NCBI RefSeq assembly: GCF_900188035.1
Contig: NZ_FZNN01000027.1
Span: 1 to 36,815 of the forward strand
Reading direction: 5' to 3'
Origin: Puniceibacterium sediminis
Lineage (GTDB): Bacteria > Pseudomonadota > Alphaproteobacteria > Rhodobacterales > Rhodobacteraceae
Length of the DNA stretch: 36,815 bases
Below the pieces are notes generated by a model, which did no database searches, had not been told where the DNA came from, and saw only the letters and a program-made list of their open reading frames with translations. Positions 26,801-34,864 of the stretch are shown here, piece after piece; positions within the stretch are counted from its first letter, which is position 1, and every line of letters starts with the position of its first letter. A program made the translations under genes and the position numbers.

Positions 26801-29800
26801 CCTTCAGCCGGTTTGACCTTGTGTTCCACGTCACCCATGACAGCCGCACCGGCGCGCTGGTGCTGGACCTCAATCACGATACTGCGCTGTTTGACGCGAC
26901 ACAGGTTGCCCGGATCGCCCGGCATTTCCAGACCATCCTTGAGCAGCTGGGGACCGCACGGAACCGTGCCATCGGCGCGCTTAGTCCCTTTGATGCGGCG
27001 CAGTCGGAACTGATTGCCGCGCTCGACCGCACCGATCTGATGGCAGAAGAAACCAGCCTGACTGCACTGTTCACCAAGGTTGCCACAGCGACGCCCGAAG
27101 CTATCGCCGTCGAGGATGATAAGAGAACGCTGAGCTATGGCGAACTGGACCACTGGTCGAACGGCGTCGCGCAGGAGTTGGTCGCGCGTGGTGTCGGACC
27201 CGACCGGACCGTCGCCGTTTCGGGCGCCCGCTCGGCTGCCGGAGTGGTGGCAATCCTGGGTGTTCTCAAGGCCGGTGGCGCCTGGGTTGCTCTCGACGAA
27301 CGCTGGCCCCGGGCGCGCATTGACGCGGTAATCAGGGATGCGAACGCTGTTGTTCTGCTTGAGGCTGATGAGACACGCACGGCAAAAGAGGCCCTGCGGG
27401 TGCAACACATCGAACCCACCACAGAGGCGGTGGACCGTGCCGCCGCGTCGGCGCTGGCCTATGTGGTCTTTACCTCAGGATCGACAGGGACGCCCAAGGG
27501 GGTGATGATCGAACACCGTGCCGTTGCCAATATGGTGCGCCAGCAAATCCCGACCTTTGGCGTCACCGCCCGCAGCCGTTTCCTGCAATTTGCGGCCCCG
27601 GTGTTCGATGCGCATGTGTCCGAAGTGTTTGTCACTTTGCTCGCCGGGGGGCGACTGATCATCCCGGCGCGCGACACGCTGGAAAATCCGGCGGCATTGA
27701 AACGGGTGATGGCGGATCATGGCATTACACATATCACCCTGCCGCCGAGCTTTCTGGATGTGGCGCGCGATGTGCTGCCAGACACGCTTGAGGTGTTGAT
27801 CACAGCAGGCGAATCCGCTCGGCCGGAGGAGACCCGTCGCCTTGCCAACCGACTTCGCCTGATAAACGCCTATGGCCCGGCGGAAAATGCGGTTTGTTCG
27901 ACCATGCATTTGGTTGATCCGCTGGTTACACACGCTGCGGTGCCCATAGGCCGACCGATCAATGGCACTGGTCTGGCGCTGCTGGACGGATCGGGTCGCG
28001 CCGTGCCGGTGGGCGTCCCGGGCGAAATCATGCTGCATGGCGCTGGCCTGGCACGCGGCTATCTGGGGCAGCCGGACCTGACTTCGCTGGTATTTCCGTC
28101 GGCAGATGTTTCCGGTGGGCGGCGCTACGTCACCGGCGATATCGGTATCCTGCGCGATGACGGGGCGGTTGTATTTCTTGGTCGGCGCGACGATCAGATC
28201 AAGATCTCGGGCCAGCGGTTGGAGTTGGCCGAGGTCGAGGCACGGCTGAACTCGGCGCCCGATGTCGCCCGTGCAATCGCGGCCCCTGTGATCGGGGCGG
28301 GAGGGCGTACAACGCTGGGTGCCTGGGTTCTCAAAGCTCCCGGGCCGGTCAGCCTTTGGCCTTCAGTCGCCGAGTTCTTTGTTTATGATGACGTGGTCTA
28401 TCAGGCCATGGCGGGTGATCGGGGCCGAAATGCGCGCTACGGAGAAGGGTTCCAGCGCCACCTGCCCGGTCAAGTCGTGCTTGAGGTCGGCCCCGGCCCC
28501 TATGCCATCCTGTCGCGCATGGCTATCGAGGCGGGGGCCCGACATGTTTACGCAGTCGAAATCAACCCCGAGATTGCCGACCGCGCCCGGCTTGCCGTCG
28601 CCGAGGCTGGGTTGCAGGACCGGATCACGGTTCTGACAGGCGATGCGACCGAAGTGGTACTGCCGGAACCCGCCGACTGGTGCATTTCCGAAATTGTGGG
28701 GGGCATCGGTGGTTCCGAAGGTGCGGCATCGATCCTGAACGGAGTACGTGCCAAATTGCGCCAACCGGAAAACATGCTGCCCCGCAGCAGCGTGACCCGG
28801 ATCGCCGCAGTGGATCTGCCGCTGTCACAGATTGACCCCGGATTTTCGACCGTGGCGGCGGATTATGTGCGCCGGATCTTTGAACAGCGCGGTCGGCCTT
28901 TTGATCTTAGGCTGTGTCTGCGCCGTTTCGACCGTGATCGGGTGCTCAGCAGCTCTGATGTTTTTGAAGAGCTGGATTTTACTCGCGACATGGCGCTGGA
29001 AGGGGATCATGACATTACCCTTACGGTGCTTCGGGATGGGCATATGTCGGGATTTGTGATGTGGCTGACGATGGACGTGGGCGCAAACAGACGGATTGAT
29101 GTGCTGAGCGATACGTCAAGCTGGCTTCCGGTTTACGTGCCGCTGGGGGCCGATGGCATAGCCGTACGTCAGGGCGATACAATCCGCGCACGCATCGCCC
29201 GAACGCTGAATTCGGGCGGTCGGCATCCGGATTTTTACATTGATGGCGCTCTGATGCGCGGGGCAAAAAATGTCGCGCCGATCGGCGCGGCGGTGCCGCA
29301 TATGGCATCCGGATTCGGTGAAAGCCCGCTCCATGCACACCTGTTTGACGCCGCTGGCCAACCGCGCATTGTCGAGGATGGTTTTCTCGACCGCATCCGC
29401 AGCCACGCCGCCGCCCATCTACCGCGCTATGCGGTGCCCGGTATCCTGCGCGAGATCGAGACGCTGCCGCGCACAGTCAACGGCAAGCTGGCGCGCACCG
29501 AATTGCCCGACCTTGTTGCGCAGGGCTCTAGTACTGCGTCGACTGACCCGATCGAAATCCCGGCTCTTGCACGTCGCATTGCCGCTGTATTTGCCCGCAT
29601 GCTGGAGCGGGAGAGTATTGATCCGACCGTTGGATTTTTTGAATTGGGCGGTGACTCAATCTCGGCGGTGCGGGCCGTCGGGGCCTTGGCTGCCAAACAG
29701 ATCGAGGTGACCGCCGCAGAGATCCTGCATCACCAAAGCGCCGTGGCACTGTCCTCTGTCGCGCGGCAATCGCACGGTCAAGATGTACCTTCGCAATTTG

Positions 29801-31098
29801 GTCCGGTTCCAGCGCATCCGGTGCAAGCTTGGTTCCTGTCGCGCGACGTCAAGTTGCGCCGCCGGTTCAATCAGTCGGTCCTTATCACCCTGCCGGAACG
29901 CGCAGATCCAGCGGGCCTTGAGGACGCGCTGCAGGTATTGCTGCGCCGCCATGGTGCGCTGAACCTGAGAATCGATCCCGATAAGGGCACGATAGAAGAG
30001 CCAGATCAGCCGCCAGAGCAGCCAATGCTGTTGATCGAAGATCTGCGCCTTGTGCCGCCTGCCAGCCTTTCGGCCCGGCGCGACGCTGCTGCAGAGCAAA
30101 CCCACGCCGGAATCGATCCGCTTTCGGGCCGACTATTTTCCGCGCTGTTGTTGCGTGAAGCCGACCACGACCAACTGCTGTTGGTGGCGCATCACATGTC
30201 AGTGGACATGCTGTCCTGGCGAACCCTTGTTGCAGATTTTGATCAGGTGCTGCGCAATTCGCAGACACCGCTGCCCAAATTGCGCGCACGCTATTCGGAT
30301 ATCTGTGCGGCATTGGCCAAAGAGGCGTTTTCCCCGATCACCGCAACCGAAAAGCCTTTTTGGGAGGGAGTCGCCCGGTTGTCTGAAACCCTGACCCTGC
30401 CCAAGCCAGTGAACGGTGCGGTGCGTGGCATGATGCATTTGCGCCTTGATATTCCCGTTTCAGAAGCGGCATTTGACGCACATAAGGGCGCGGACATGCA
30501 GTCATTGCTGCTGCGGGCGATGGCAGATGCGTCGACCGAGGTTCTGGGCTGGCCGCAAACGGTGATTGATTTGGAAACGCACGGACGTGATCTACCGCGG
30601 CAGGTTCCGGATTGTTCGGCTGTTGTTGGCTGGTTTACGCGCATCACGCCCGTGGTGCTGGGCGCGCAATCGTCGGGCGATCCGCTGACAGAACTGCCAC
30701 GCGGCGGACTTGGTTTTGGGTTGCTGGCGTGGCAGCGCAGCGATGGCGACGCACTTCGCAAGGTGCAGGCGCCAATGGCGCTGAATTATCTTGGCGACCT
30801 GTCGACTGCCAAAAGCGGGCAGGGTGCCACGCCGGGATTGCGTATTGATTGGGATGGGCTGGGGCATGGCGTCGACCCCGCGTTCCGTACCGGGCATGTC
30901 CTAAGCATTCTGGCCCATGAAAGCGATACAGGGCTTTTCCTGTCGCTGAGCGCCGATCTTGAACTTGTCCGCCGCGAGGTGGCCGAGGCCTTTGGCAGCG
31001 CCATGCGCGCGGCGTTGGTGAAGGCCGCTGCCGTCCCTAAAGTCGCGTCCTTGGATGGGATTGATTTGGAAGCGCTGGCCGCCGACCTTGGGATATGA
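23866..31098 (+). CDS. NRPS A-PCP-C-A(PRMT-like MT)-PCP-E
   Basis: This 2410-residue protein adds two residues and methylates and epimerises the second. Order: A (about 15-510, FTSGSTGAPKG at 150, Lys495), PCP (GGDSL, Ser551), C (about 600-1030, HHAICDGES, His741), A (from about 1060; FTSGSTGTPKG at 1202) interrupted after its A8 motif by a methyltransferase (about 1495-1795), A-domain tail with NGK (Lys1874), PCP (GGDSI, Ser1931) and an epimerase (about 1970-2400; HHMSVDMLSW His2110, ETHGR, VGWFTR, NYLG). I chose ATG 23866 because the upstream TTG at 23818 lacks a ribosome site, while AAGG lies eight bases before this ATG and A-domain homology starts directly after it. It begins with A and so fits the megasynthase that ends in C; it ends in E and so should feed the C domain of the C-A-PCP-TE protein. 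Confidence 0.92.
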   Translation: MIDYRHAILTLAQQFPDAAAVTDESGTLTRGELALRAGGVAAWAADLPLGANKARIVAVLAPAGAAQIAAMLGVSASGAAFMPVDPSLPAARIRAMLERAGPVGLLHAENLGDLAQSLAPDLPRTALEQFAPAPLELAPMRPDAAAYVMFTSGSTGAPKGILGRYKSLNHFLTWQRDSFDLDASTRSAQLAPVTFDVSLRDVLLPLTLGGVVTVPPRDLIAVPRKLLDWLRHHEVTLLHCVPSLLRLLTSELALSSGTDRVTPVALRHLFLAGEPLLGRDVKAWRMVAGAAADAMIVNLYGPSETTLAKVFARVGPDGDLPDGMLPIGQSLPDTDVLILKPDRIAVPGEIGEICIRTGYPSLGYLNDPAATRAGFQRNPFGTEANDILYRSGDMGRLRPDGQIECLGRRDSQVKIAGNRVEGGEVESTLRDVPGITGCTVVINRDDPADPFLVAYVTGASEQDALRGTLRDTLPDYMLPRFIVPLTALPLLMNGKIDKRALPRPEALVHGDAGPVPAETETERRVEAIWQQILKLDIVGVETPFANLGGDSLKAIKVLGAIYRDTGIELRIADFFAARTIRALAKILDDHLGADGAMVSIPQAPAAANDPLSDAQEPLWAMQKIGLNPTVYNLCFGFRADDGLDLIRLERAFTHLIQSHEILRTRIEEVDGAPRSVVVPQPDFRIEMLALPDDVGFDHAAQDLLNRERQRPFDLGVAPLLRVIAAQCTGGGPVFLVISFHHAICDGESLNTVVELVGQAYVSDAPLPVPVLQYRDVIAWQNARLSGPEAERLRQYWKTCLEAAPRAVVLPEAQPRPARQRFEGATLRHDFPSGLAGDLLSLSRDMESSLFNTLLTGLAIALDQRADQPDMVIATPVLGRNHPELADQIGFFANTLCLRVSLDRAASVGDALRDVTRRAHEALDHQDWPFNRLVSDLNEPRDLSRNPVCNVMLVLFDADRPELSLPGVTLTPFGRDTEWAFSRFDLVFHVTHDSRTGALVLDLNHDTALFDATQVARIARHFQTILEQLGTARNRAIGALSPFDAAQSELIAALDRTDLMAEETSLTALFTKVATATPEAIAVEDDKRTLSYGELDHWSNGVAQELVARGVGPDRTVAVSGARSAAGVVAILGVLKAGGAWVALDERWPRARIDAVIRDANAVVLLEADETRTAKEALRVQHIEPTTEAVDRAAASALAYVVFTSGSTGTPKGVMIEHRAVANMVRQQIPTFGVTARSRFLQFAAPVFDAHVSEVFVTLLAGGRLIIPARDTLENPAALKRVMADHGITHITLPPSFLDVARDVLPDTLEVLITAGESARPEETRRLANRLRLINAYGPAENAVCSTMHLVDPLVTHAAVPIGRPINGTGLALLDGSGRAVPVGVPGEIMLHGAGLARGYLGQPDLTSLVFPSADVSGGRRYVTGDIGILRDDGAVVFLGRRDDQIKISGQRLELAEVEARLNSAPDVARAIAAPVIGAGGRTTLGAWVLKAPGPVSLWPSVAEFFVYDDVVYQAMAGDRGRNARYGEGFQRHLPGQVVLEVGPGPYAILSRMAIEAGARHVYAVEINPEIADRARLAVAEAGLQDRITVLTGDATEVVLPEPADWCISEIVGGIGGSEGAASILNGVRAKLRQPENMLPRSSVTRIAAVDLPLSQIDPGFSTVAADYVRRIFEQRGRPFDLRLCLRRFDRDRVLSSSDVFEELDFTRDMALEGDHDITLTVLRDGHMSGFVMWLTMDVGANRRIDVLSDTSSWLPVYVPLGADGIAVRQGDTIRARIARTLNSGGRHPDFYIDGALMRGAKNVAPIGAAVPHMASGFGESPLHAHLFDAAGQPRIVEDGFLDRIRSHAAAHLPRYAVPGILREIETLPRTVNGKLARTELPDLVAQGSSTASTDPIEIPALARRIAAVFARMLERESIDPTVGFFELGGDSISAVRAVGALAAKQIEVTAAEILHHQSAVALSSVARQSHGQDVPSQFGPVPAHPVQAWFLSRDVKLRRRFNQSVLITLPERADPAGLEDALQVLLRRHGALNLRIDPDKGTIEEPDQPPEQPMLLIEDLRLVPPASLSARRDAAAEQTHAGIDPLSGRLFSALLLREADHDQLLLVAHHMSVDMLSWRTLVADFDQVLRNSQTPLPKLRARYSDICAALAKEAFSPITATEKPFWEGVARLSETLTLPKPVNGAVRGMMHLRLDIPVSEAAFDAHKGADMQSLLLRAMADASTEVLGWPQTVIDLETHGRDLPRQVPDCSAVVGWFTRITPVVLGAQSSGDPLTELPRGGLGFGLLAWQRSDGDALRKVQAPMALNYLGDLSTAKSGQGATPGLRIDWDGLGHGVDPAFRTGHVLSILAHESDTGLFLSLSADLELVRREVAEAFGSAMRAALVKAAAVPKVASLDGIDLEALAADLGI
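23905..25640 (+). other. Domain block: A of unassigned specificity and PCP
   Basis: The A domain is complete, with A3, YGPSETT and A10 motifs. Hand alignment with GrsA gives pocket D-V-R-H-F-A-L-L-A-K. The Arg and His in the pocket (from TFDVSLRD and LLHCVPS) fit no common code I know. The A8 segment reads IAGNRVEGGEVE. The carrier that follows has NLGGDSL with Ser551. I do not assign a substrate. Confidence 0.8.
27040..29510 (+). other. Interrupted adenylation domain (Tyr-like code) with embedded PRMT-type methyltransferase
   Basis: The pocket read by hand is D-A-S-T-I-A-A-V-C-K, one residue from the known Tyr code DASTVAAVCK. After the A8 motif (KISGQRLELAEVE, from residue 1446) an insert of about 300 residues appears. 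It has a SAM-binding loop VLEVGPGPY (1538-1546), YAVEINPE, then ISEIVGGIGGSEG, with Glu1609 and Glu1618 nine residues apart as in the double-E loop of protein arginine methyltransferases. A beta-rich tail with a FVMWLTMDV segment and ending near FYID resembles the PRMT barrel. The A domain then resumes and ends at Lys1874. Site of methylation (backbone N or phenol O) is not decided by sequence. Confidence 0.82.
29560..31060 (+). other. Domain block: PCP and epimerase
   Basis: The carrier reads ELGGDSISAV; the DSI form is usual for carriers paired with epimerases. The epimerase keeps HHMSVDMLSWR (His2110), ETHGR, VVGWFTRITPV and MALNYLGD, all the diagnostic E-domain boxes, so a D-configured residue is expected at this position. 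Confidence 0.9.
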
Positions 31099-31126
31099 TG
31101 CCCTGGTTACGGCCTCATCGCCGGGC

Positions 31127-31825
31127 TTACCTGCCCGTGAGTTCCAAAACAGAGCGCGCCACTGAGTGCAGAACCTCGGCGGGCGCGTCGCGCAGAAAGA
31201 AGTGCCCGCCGTCAAAAAAGTGGTGCTGAAACCCGCGCCCCCTGTCTGACCATCGTGCCATTTCGGTTGCAGGTACCAGTGGGTCGTCGCGTCCGGACAG
31301 TGAAATTACCGGGATGGGCAAGGGAGGCGTTTCGCTTGGATCAAAGGTTTCGACCACGCTGAAATCCGCGCGCAGGACTGGCTCCATCAGATCCCAAAGC
31401 TCCGGGTAGGTATCAAACGCCAGATTGGCTGGATCGTAGCTTCGCAACCGGTCTAACAGGGCGGGTTTATCCAGTTTGTGCATCATAACTGGCCGCTGGA
31501 TTGGCGGAGGCAGGCAGGCAGAAACGACCAACGCTTGCGGCAGGGGGAGGTCGCGCTCCATACGGCGCAAACATAGGGCATAGCAGATAGCGCCGCCCAT
31601 CGAATGGCCAAACAGGATATGCGGGCGATGCAGGGTCGGTGCCAGTTGCGCATCCAGCCAGTCAAGAAGCGGTGCCATCCGCGTAAACGGCACCTCCCTG
31701 ATCCGGGCCTCGCGTCCCGGCAGGCAGATCGGGTGGATTTTTATCCCTCGGGGTGGCTGAACAGTCCAGGGATGGAAAAAGGCGGTGCCTCCGCCGGCAA
31801 AGGGCAGGCAGATCAGATCACGCAT
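31127..31825 (-). CDS. Type II (editing) thioesterase
   Basis: This 232-residue alpha/beta hydrolase is of standard length for external thioesterases that clear wrong or stalled acyl groups from NRPS/PKS carriers. It has ICLPFAGGG near the start, Ser75 in GHSMGG, Asp180/181 in SGRDDPLV and His208 in DGGHFFL. It is convergent with the NRPS at 23866-31098, with 28 bases between the stops. Its ATG at 31825 follows the SPFH gene stop by seven bases, so it is the last gene of the minus-strand set. It is distinct from the built-in thioesterase at the end of the first NRPS, which should release the finished chain. Confidence 0.92.
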   Translation of the reverse strand: MRDLICLPFAGGGTAFFHPWTVQPPRGIKIHPICLPGREARIREVPFTRMAPLLDWLDAQLAPTLHRPHILFGHSMGGAICYALCLRRMERDLPLPQALVVSACLPPPIQRPVMMHKLDKPALLDRLRSYDPANLAFDTYPELWDLMEPVLRADFSVVETFDPSETPPLPIPVISLSGRDDPLVPATEMARWSDRGRGFQHHFFDGGHFFLRDAPAEVLHSVARSVLELTGR

Positions 31826-31832
31826 ATCCGGC

Positions 31833-32969
31833 TCATGGGTTTTTGGGCGGGTTTTCTAGCGCCGGTTTGGTCACCGGGGACGAACTGCTCAACTCTTCGA
31901 CCGGTACAAAAGTCGTTTCTCCCGATACATCGCCGGTTTCTATATGGCCGATCGTGCCTTTGGAATCCGGACGTTGTGTGGTGATCTCTCCATCGCCGGT
32001 CCGGATCGTGTCCGGAAGGATCGGCTGCGTCGGAATGTCTGTGCCGAAGCGCTGCGACCCCTGCGTCAAATCCATGCCCTGTGAACTGGTGTCCAAAATC
32101 AATGGCAGTCCTGTTTCCGAATTGCCGATCACGACCACCTTGGCGTTGTTGGATTCGGCAAGCCGCAGCGTCGCTTCAATTCCGCGCCAGCGCAGATAAC
32201 TTTCTGAGATCGCGGGCGCAACAATTTCCTGAAACTCGCGAATACCTTGGCCTTCGATCTTCTTTCGCGCGCTCTCAAGCTTTTCGGTCTCGACCCGAAA
32301 TTTGTACTCTTCGACCCTTTGGGCCTGTTCCAGCTTTTGTTCGATCGCCTCTTGTAGAGGCCGCGGCAGGCGCACGCTTTTGATCAGCGTATCTTCCAAC
32401 ACTACTAGATTTTCGGTGTCGTTCTCTGTCGTGCGTTTTCCGATGCCATTGGGATAGTCGTGTGAAACCACTCGCGTATAAATTTCGGTCTGCACTTTGC
32501 TGCGATCGACGCTATAGAGTTTTTCCGCCTCGTGGCGCGAAACGACTTCGCGCGCGACCGACCCGACCACTGGCACCAGCAGCGTTTCAAGGTAGTTGAG
32601 GCCGACGTTGGTGTTGAGCTCGACGATATTTCTTTCGACAGCCCGCCAGCGGAATGTCAGCGTGACTTCCATATGTAGTCCGTCGCGGGACACAACTTCG
32701 TAGACCTGATCAAAGGTCTGCAGTCGGCTGTCGTAAGTGTAAAACTTGTCCCAAGGCAGGATAACGTGCACCCCTTCATCGAGCGGTCCATCCGAGACAT
32801 CCTCGGGCGACCAGGCCATACGGTGCCATACCACACTGACGTGGCCGACCGGCGTGGTGTGAACCATAAGATCCCATAGCAGGACAACGGTCATAATCCC
32901 GATCAGGATCGCAAAGCTCAGCCCGTTGGACAGCCGCCGCAGGCGTTTTTTACTGGATGGGCTCATCAT
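31833..32969 (-). CDS. SPFH/band-7 (prohibitin-like) membrane-anchored protein
   Basis: The 378-residue protein has one N-terminal membrane helix (about 17-36, after a basic KKRLRR stretch). An SPFH/band-7 domain follows (GVHVILPWDKFYTYDSRLQTF, then TLTFRWRA), then a charged coiled-coil region rich in Glu/Lys/Arg (about 205-245), ending in a Thr/Ser/Pro-rich tail. SPFH proteins form ring or cage oligomers that organise membrane microdomains or guard membrane proteins. Its start overlaps the ABC exporter gene by 20 bases, a sign of translational coupling. A role in scaffolding the exporter or shielding the membrane from the lipopeptide is inference from context. The exact SPFH subfamily is not clear to me. 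Confidence 0.85.
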   Translation of the reverse strand: MMSPSSKKRLRRLSNGLSFAILIGIMTVVLLWDLMVHTTPVGHVSVVWHRMAWSPEDVSDGPLDEGVHVILPWDKFYTYDSRLQTFDQVYEVVSRDGLHMEVTLTFRWRAVERNIVELNTNVGLNYLETLLVPVVGSVAREVVSRHEAEKLYSVDRSKVQTEIYTRVVSHDYPNGIGKRTTENDTENLVVLEDTLIKSVRLPRPLQEAIEQKLEQAQRVEEYKFRVETEKLESARKKIEGQGIREFQEIVAPAISESYLRWRGIEATLRLAESNNAKVVVIGNSETGLPLILDTSSQGMDLTQGSQRFGTDIPTQPILPDTIRTGDGEITTQRPDSKGTIGHIETGDVSGETTFVPVEELSSSSPVTKPALENPPKNP

Positions 32970-34680
32970 TCACCTCAAGATTCAGGCGCCCGGTCGCCAT
33001 GTGGACCCTGCGGTCACAGCAATCGAAATACTGTTCATCATGCGTCGCCGCGAGGATGGTCTTGCCGGCATCCCTCAGGCCCGGCAAGATTTCGCGGTAA
33101 AACCGTCGCCGCGTTTCAGGATCCTGATCGGCGGCCCACTCGTCAAGGATCAGGATCTGCCGGTCCTCGGCCAATGCCAATGCCAGACCCAGCCGCTTTT
33201 TTTGTCCGGTTGACAGCGCGGCGGGGTCGATCGTACGCAGGTCAGGGCCGAACTTGTCACGAATGCCGAGTTCGTTCAACCAGTGTTCAAACCGTTTCAG
33301 CCCGGCCTCATCTAACCCGTAGGGCTCTGGAAAGACGTGGAAATCGGCGAATACAGTTGAGAACAGGTTGCGGTAGCTCTGCTGTTGGTACAGTGGGGTC
33401 GCGGCCCCATTCAACTGGATGTCGCCTGTGCGGCGAGGATAGAGCCCAGTCAGAACCCGCAGCAGCGTGGTCTTGCCTGACCCGTTGCCGCCAGTCATAA
33501 AAACGATCTCGTTCCGGGTCAGCAAAAAATCGATATCCGTGATGGCAAATCCCTGTTCGCCGCCATGGCGATAGCAGAGGTTGACCAGTTCAACAGATTG
33601 GAACGACTCGGCCTCTTCGGTCGAGGTGTCCTGTTCGCGCCGGGCCGAAAGGGCGGCAACACGCTCCTGAAAGGCATCGATTTCTGACAGTGCATATTGA
33701 GCCGTCGTCACCTGCTGAAACGTCTGGACCACAGCGCTGATCGGACCCAGAAGAAACATCACCGCAATCATGATGCGCGATATATCTGCCGAAGAATCCT
33801 GTGAAATCAGCGGCATGATGAACACAACCGACCCGGCCATCAGGTAAGAAGCCGAATTGCCGGTGGCCAGCATGCCGGCGAAATGCGCCGCCGCATTTCC
33901 GCGTCCCTGGGCCAGATATTCGGACCGGTTCTGCACATCCGTTTGGAAATCGCGACGCCTCGCGGGATTGAGGCTAAGTTCTTTCGCGCCCCGTACCAGA
34001 CCTTCAGTGATTTCGCGGTATTTCTCTTCTGCCTTGGTGGCGCGGCGCATGTCGTCGTCCAGCATGCCACGGCTGGTTAGGAACCCCGCAACGGTCAGGA
34101 CCACGACGACTGTGGTCAAAAGCGCTGCCAAGGGGGACAGGAACAGCAGATAGGCAAACATGAACAGCAGCAGAACAAGGCCCTCGGCCCCTGCGATAAT
34201 CGGTACAAGTGTCTGTGACAGCGACGAATAATGCGTGTCGGATCCGTCCATCACATTGCGCAGGCCAACAGTCTGGATGTCCTCAAGCGACAGATTCAAA
34301 ACATCTTCGGCGGTGGCCAGACGGCGGTCGTGCAAGGCCGTTTCGATGGATTGGGTCGCCTCACGAATCAGGTAGTTCTGCGCCCAACGATAGATGATCA
34401 GCAACAGCAGAAAGCCAAAGGCCATCAGCCGGGAATAGCCGTGATATTCTACTTCACGCGCTTCTGCGTTCAGCAAGAACAGTACGACGGTACCGCAGGT
34501 CGCCGACAGGATCGCGATCAGTCCGAGGTTCACTAGTCCCGGTTTTCCGATGGATGACCAAAGCCGGACGAGCCGGAAATCCCGTGCCTTTTGCTTGGTC
34601 CGATTACCAGAGGCCATCAGCCTCAATAGCTTTTCGCCCAGCCCGTGGGGCTGAGCGGTTTGGGACGCCTTTTTGGTCAT
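32950..34680 (-). CDS. Cyclic-peptide-type ABC exporter (SyrD/PvdE family), fused TM and ATPase
   Basis: This 576-residue half transporter has an N-terminal membrane domain with about six helices (roughly 48-70, 85-100, 160-180, 185-203, 275-292, 300-320). The ATPase domain has Walker A GGNGSGKTT (397-405), an LSTGQ signature (489-493), Walker B with LDE (512-514) and His547. The LDEWAADQDPE box after Walker B is characteristic of the cyclic-peptide exporter family that includes SyrD and PvdE, which move NRPS products or their precursors across the inner membrane. Gene context fits export of the lipopeptide made by this cluster. The start at 34680 lies 11 bases past the stop of a small membrane protein gene. 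Confidence 0.92.
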   Translation of the reverse strand: MTKKASQTAQPHGLGEKLLRLMASGNRTKQKARDFRLVRLWSSIGKPGLVNLGLIAILSATCGTVVLFLLNAEAREVEYHGYSRLMAFGFLLLLIIYRWAQNYLIREATQSIETALHDRRLATAEDVLNLSLEDIQTVGLRNVMDGSDTHYSSLSQTLVPIIAGAEGLVLLLFMFAYLLFLSPLAALLTTVVVVLTVAGFLTSRGMLDDDMRRATKAEEKYREITEGLVRGAKELSLNPARRRDFQTDVQNRSEYLAQGRGNAAAHFAGMLATGNSASYLMAGSVVFIMPLISQDSSADISRIMIAVMFLLGPISAVVQTFQQVTTAQYALSEIDAFQERVAALSARREQDTSTEEAESFQSVELVNLCYRHGGEQGFAITDIDFLLTRNEIVFMTGGNGSGKTTLLRVLTGLYPRRTGDIQLNGAATPLYQQQSYRNLFSTVFADFHVFPEPYGLDEAGLKRFEHWLNELGIRDKFGPDLRTIDPAALSTGQKKRLGLALALAEDRQILILDEWAADQDPETRRRFYREILPGLRDAGKTILAATHDEQYFDCCDRRVHMATGRLNLEVNDEPIQ

Positions 34681-34691
34681 ATTTCCGACAA

Positions 34692-34856
34692 CTAATGCTT
34701 AGGCTGGGTCAGGAGCAGCATGATGGCCACGATCAGCGGCGTCAGGATGATGGCGAATATGAATGACCCGCCAAAACCCAAAGCACGGTCACGACCTAAA
34801 AGCCCCACAATGGCGCAGAGGCCAAGATAGGTTATGACGACAACCGGGTGCATCAT
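34692..34856 (-). CDS. Small two-helix membrane protein (54 aa)
   Basis: This short gene lies between the DUF697-like gene and the ABC exporter, on the same strand, with gaps of 8 and 11 bases. It encodes 54 residues: MMHPVVVITYLGL opens a first hydrophobic helix (about 5-20), a short charged turn GRDRALG follows, a second helix covers about 31-49, and the protein ends TQPKH. The tight fit between neighbours, the in-frame double ATG and the clear two-helix layout argue that it is real. Ribosome site is weak, so it may depend on coupling to the upstream gene. I do not recognise a family; a small partner of the exporter or of the DUF697 protein is possible. Confidence 0.65.
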   Translation of the reverse strand: MMHPVVVITYLGLCAIVGLLGRDRALGFGGSFIFAIILTPLIVAIMLLLTQPKH

Positions 34857-34864
34857 TTTCGGGC

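Noticed and set aside
31122-31137. CGGGC-TTACCT-GCCCG hairpin between convergent genes as a terminator
   Set aside because: Only five pairs and no T run on either strand; it also reaches into the thioesterase gene end.
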